From Lusitaniella coriacea LEGE 07157 (lineage in GTDB: Bacteria; Cyanobacteriota; Cyanobacteriia; Cyanobacteriales; Spirulinaceae), in assembly GCF_015207425.1 (NCBI RefSeq), contig NZ_JADEWZ010000045.1:1-37368 (forward strand): a stretch of 37,368 nt of DNA. The letters are read 5' to 3'. The notes below the pieces were generated by a model that ran no database searches, was not told where the DNA came from, and saw only the letters and a program-made list of their open reading frames with translations. The stretch's first letter is position 1. Every line of letters begins with the position of its first letter. Shown piece after piece: positions 35,931 to 37,368 of this stretch. Made by a program: the position numbers and the translations under genes.

Positions 35931-35977
35931 AGTTATTACTGAAGGAGAGCAACCGCTCTAAACTAAAAACTTTTCTC

Positions 35978-35986
35978 TGCTAGAAT
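35978..35986 (+). promoter_or_regulatory. Extended -10 box upstream of the 165-aa hypothetical gene
   Basis: TGCTAGAAT, the same 9-mer as in the promoters at 8155-8163 and 17432-17440. No convincing -35. It would give a leader of about 60-80 nt. Confidence 0.35.
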
Positions 35987-36052
35987 ACATCTTACAATTG
36001 CCGATTTCCGATCGCGCCACTTCCAAAATAGCGATTCTGCGCGATCGCTGTT

Positions 36053-36550
36053 ATGGCACTGGATAAATTGAAAATGACAGAACTCGACTCCCCCAAAACC
36101 ATTACGGTAGAAACCATCTCTCTTGCCAAGCCAGTTGAGAGCGAAGCAGACAGCCCAAACGCGGAGTCAGACGGCACAAACGGTAACGATGATTCTGTCA
36201 AATCCATTACAGATTCTCTGGATTGTCATTTAACGCGAATCCTTGAAGAAACCTATGGTTCTCGCTTAGAAAGAATGTTTAAATATTCTAAGTTAAGCTT
36301 TAGAGCGATCTTATCTCTCTATATTTTTTGGAGTCATTGGTGGGCTGCCGAACAACCGGAAGAAATGATGGCTGAGGCGATCGAACAGATCGATAGCGAT
36401 TTGCACCTAGATGATGAAGATGTTTACAACGCGATCGCGGCCTGTGTTGAACTCCCAACGCAAGACCTAGAGCAAATCATGCAAGCACTAAGCCAGCAAA
36501 TTCAACAGGAGTGCTGGAGTACCGAGCGCATAGGGGTGCCAGGGCTGTAA
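36053..36550 (+). CDS. Acidic hypothetical protein
   Basis: A 165-aa protein. Residues 1-55 are disordered and rich in E, D, S and T; residues 58-95 form amphipathic helices with ETYGSRLERMFKYSKLSFRAIL and an aromatic patch YIFWSHWW; the rest is acidic helix (EQIDSDLHLDDEDVYNAIAAC...LEQIMQALSQQIQQECW). The patch is too short and polar for a clear membrane helix. Start could be ATG 36053 or ATG 36074 (MTELDS); neither has a good ribosome site. It lies 66 nt before the last gene on the same strand. No family recognised. Confidence 0.55.
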   Translation: MALDKLKMTELDSPKTITVETISLAKPVESEADSPNAESDGTNGNDDSVKSITDSLDCHLTRILEETYGSRLERMFKYSKLSFRAILSLYIFWSHWWAAEQPEEMMAEAIEQIDSDLHLDDEDVYNAIAACVELPTQDLEQIMQALSQQIQQECWSTERIGVPGL

Positions 36551-36616
36551 CGATCGATTGACCGCAAATTCAAAGGATATTGCCAATATTAGGGACGAAT
36601 TTGGAGGAAATTGAGG

Positions 36617-37368
36617 ATGCATCTTTATGAGAAAGAGCCAAAACGCGATCGCGCAAAACCAGACTTCTGGCGATTTATTAAAGTGAATTCTCTCTACTGG
36701 AAAATTTCTTTGTGCGTTCTGGTTGGGGGAATGACCATTGGCAGTTCGATTTTGGTCGCAATGGCGGTATTCAAAGGCGAAGAGCCGCAAGACTTAACCG
36801 TAACCTTAAAACGACCCGAACCCCTCGAACGCGATGCCAACTGGCTGACAGACCTCAACTACTGCGCGCCAGACACCGGACGAACCATCGTAGACTGCTA
36901 CGCCCAAATGAAATTGTGGATGCAGTATGTTTTGTCAATGGTTCAGGGAGACGAAGCACTGCGCTATCGCAGCAAAGCCAGTGCCTACATGACCAATCCC
37001 AAAGCCCAGGGATGTCACAATAAGCCCCAGCAAGTGTGTTTGCGCCTATTTGCCCAGCAAATCGATCGCGACCTCGATCTGGCTTTCAAAACGGAGGAAA
37101 ACAAAAGAAATGCCGCCATTGCCGGAGCAATCGTTCAATACCTTGCCCTCTCCGAAGCGCGCATCGGCACCCCAGAATCCTCTGTCGCGCCTATCGAGGC
37201 GTTAATTAAGCGAATTCCCGAAAAGTTTGAATCCGACCTCGCCCTGTACTACACCACAGAGGGGCTGAATGAGAAAGCCCTCGACAGCTTGGGCAACCGC
37301 TACGAGTATCAAATAGAAGCAGAAGATCCCATTCTCCAGGAACCCCCCGCACCCAAGCAACCCGCCCC
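36617..37368 (+). CDS. Membrane-anchored hypothetical protein, 3' end cut by window
   Basis: An open frame of 250 codons running to the window end without a stop. ATG 36617 is preceded by GGAGGAAATTGAGG, a strong ribosome site. The protein begins MHLYEKEPKR, has one transmembrane helix (about 30-51, ISLCVLVGGMTIGSSILVAM), then a soluble domain with conserved-looking DLTVTLKRPEPLERDANWL, NYCAPDTGRTIVDCYAQMKLWM and VCLRLFAQQIDRDLDLAFK. Four cysteines (in NYC, VDCY, GCHN and VCLR) could form two disulfides outside the cytosol. The visible end is proline-rich. I do not recognise a family. Confidence 0.75.
   Translation, partial: MHLYEKEPKRDRAKPDFWRFIKVNSLYWKISLCVLVGGMTIGSSILVAMAVFKGEEPQDLTVTLKRPEPLERDANWLTDLNYCAPDTGRTIVDCYAQMKLWMQYVLSMVQGDEALRYRSKASAYMTNPKAQGCHNKPQQVCLRLFAQQIDRDLDLAFKTEENKRNAAIAGAIVQYLALSEARIGTPESSVAPIEALIKRIPEKFESDLALYYTTEGLNEKALDSLGNRYEYQIEAEDPILQEPPAPKQPA

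Overview
The window is chromosomal DNA of a cyanobacterium. The evidence is the very dense HIP1 palindrome GCGATCGC inside genes and in spacers, together with cytochrome c6 (petJ), CruP, a plant/cyanobacterial-type IspH, an ArsA ATPase with an Hsp20-like tail, DUF3326 and DUF2358 proteins, Uma2 proteins, and heptameric short tandem repeats. No rRNA, tRNA, CRISPR array, phage module or complete insertion sequence was seen. The genus cannot be fixed from the sequence alone; dispersed repeats, a PEP-CTERM protein and large multidomain sensors would fit a filamentous species.

Left part (1-7.9 kb): the start of an RnfD/NqrB-like membrane protein (edge-truncated), petJ, then coaD overlapping a coiled-coil (DivIVA/AtpF-like) gene by 127 nt in another frame, glutathione reductase, a small membrane protein, ilvC, a Uma2 protein, and a tight minus-strand operon of a 61-aa protein, a DUF3326 protein and a CPBP protease. 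Next (7.9-9.5 kb) is a patch of accessory character: a PEP-CTERM exported protein between two diverged copies of a roughly 38-nt sequence, a frameshifted gene remnant and small ORFs. Then follow typA/bipA, a second Uma2 gene and a compact toxin-antitoxin pair (Panacea-domain antitoxin plus a RelE/ParE-like toxin, GTG start, 29-nt overlap).

Central part (13.2-20.5 kb) is rich in signalling: a membrane hybrid histidine kinase ending in a class III adenylate cyclase, a short RNase D, about 700 nt of structured non-coding DNA, a soluble histidine kinase with a CRP-like cyclic-nucleotide pocket, and cruP 18 nt behind it. A cAMP producer and a probable cAMP sensor therefore lie within about 1.4 kb of each other, and the sensor appears co-transcribed with a carotenoid-related gene.

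Right part (20.7-37.4 kb): an NPCBM-like membrane-anchored protein, an AT-rich lipoprotein, a thioredoxin-like protein, an SGNH hydrolase, ispH, a small membrane protein, an LCP-family cell-envelope ligase, a secreted protein made of GYxxGYxxG repeats, ArsA-Hsp20 with a DUF2358 gene, a 1237-aa GAF-LOV-GAF-PAS-PAS-GGDEF-EAL photoreceptor for cyclic-di-GMP, a roughly 350-nt array of hairpin repeats, the pilD - DUF2007-like - accD gene row, an acidic hypothetical protein and an edge-truncated membrane protein not closed by a stop within the window. Most genes are housekeeping; the best candidates for new biology are the Panacea module, the cAMP pair, the LOV/c-di-GMP protein, the hairpin array and the coaD overprint.
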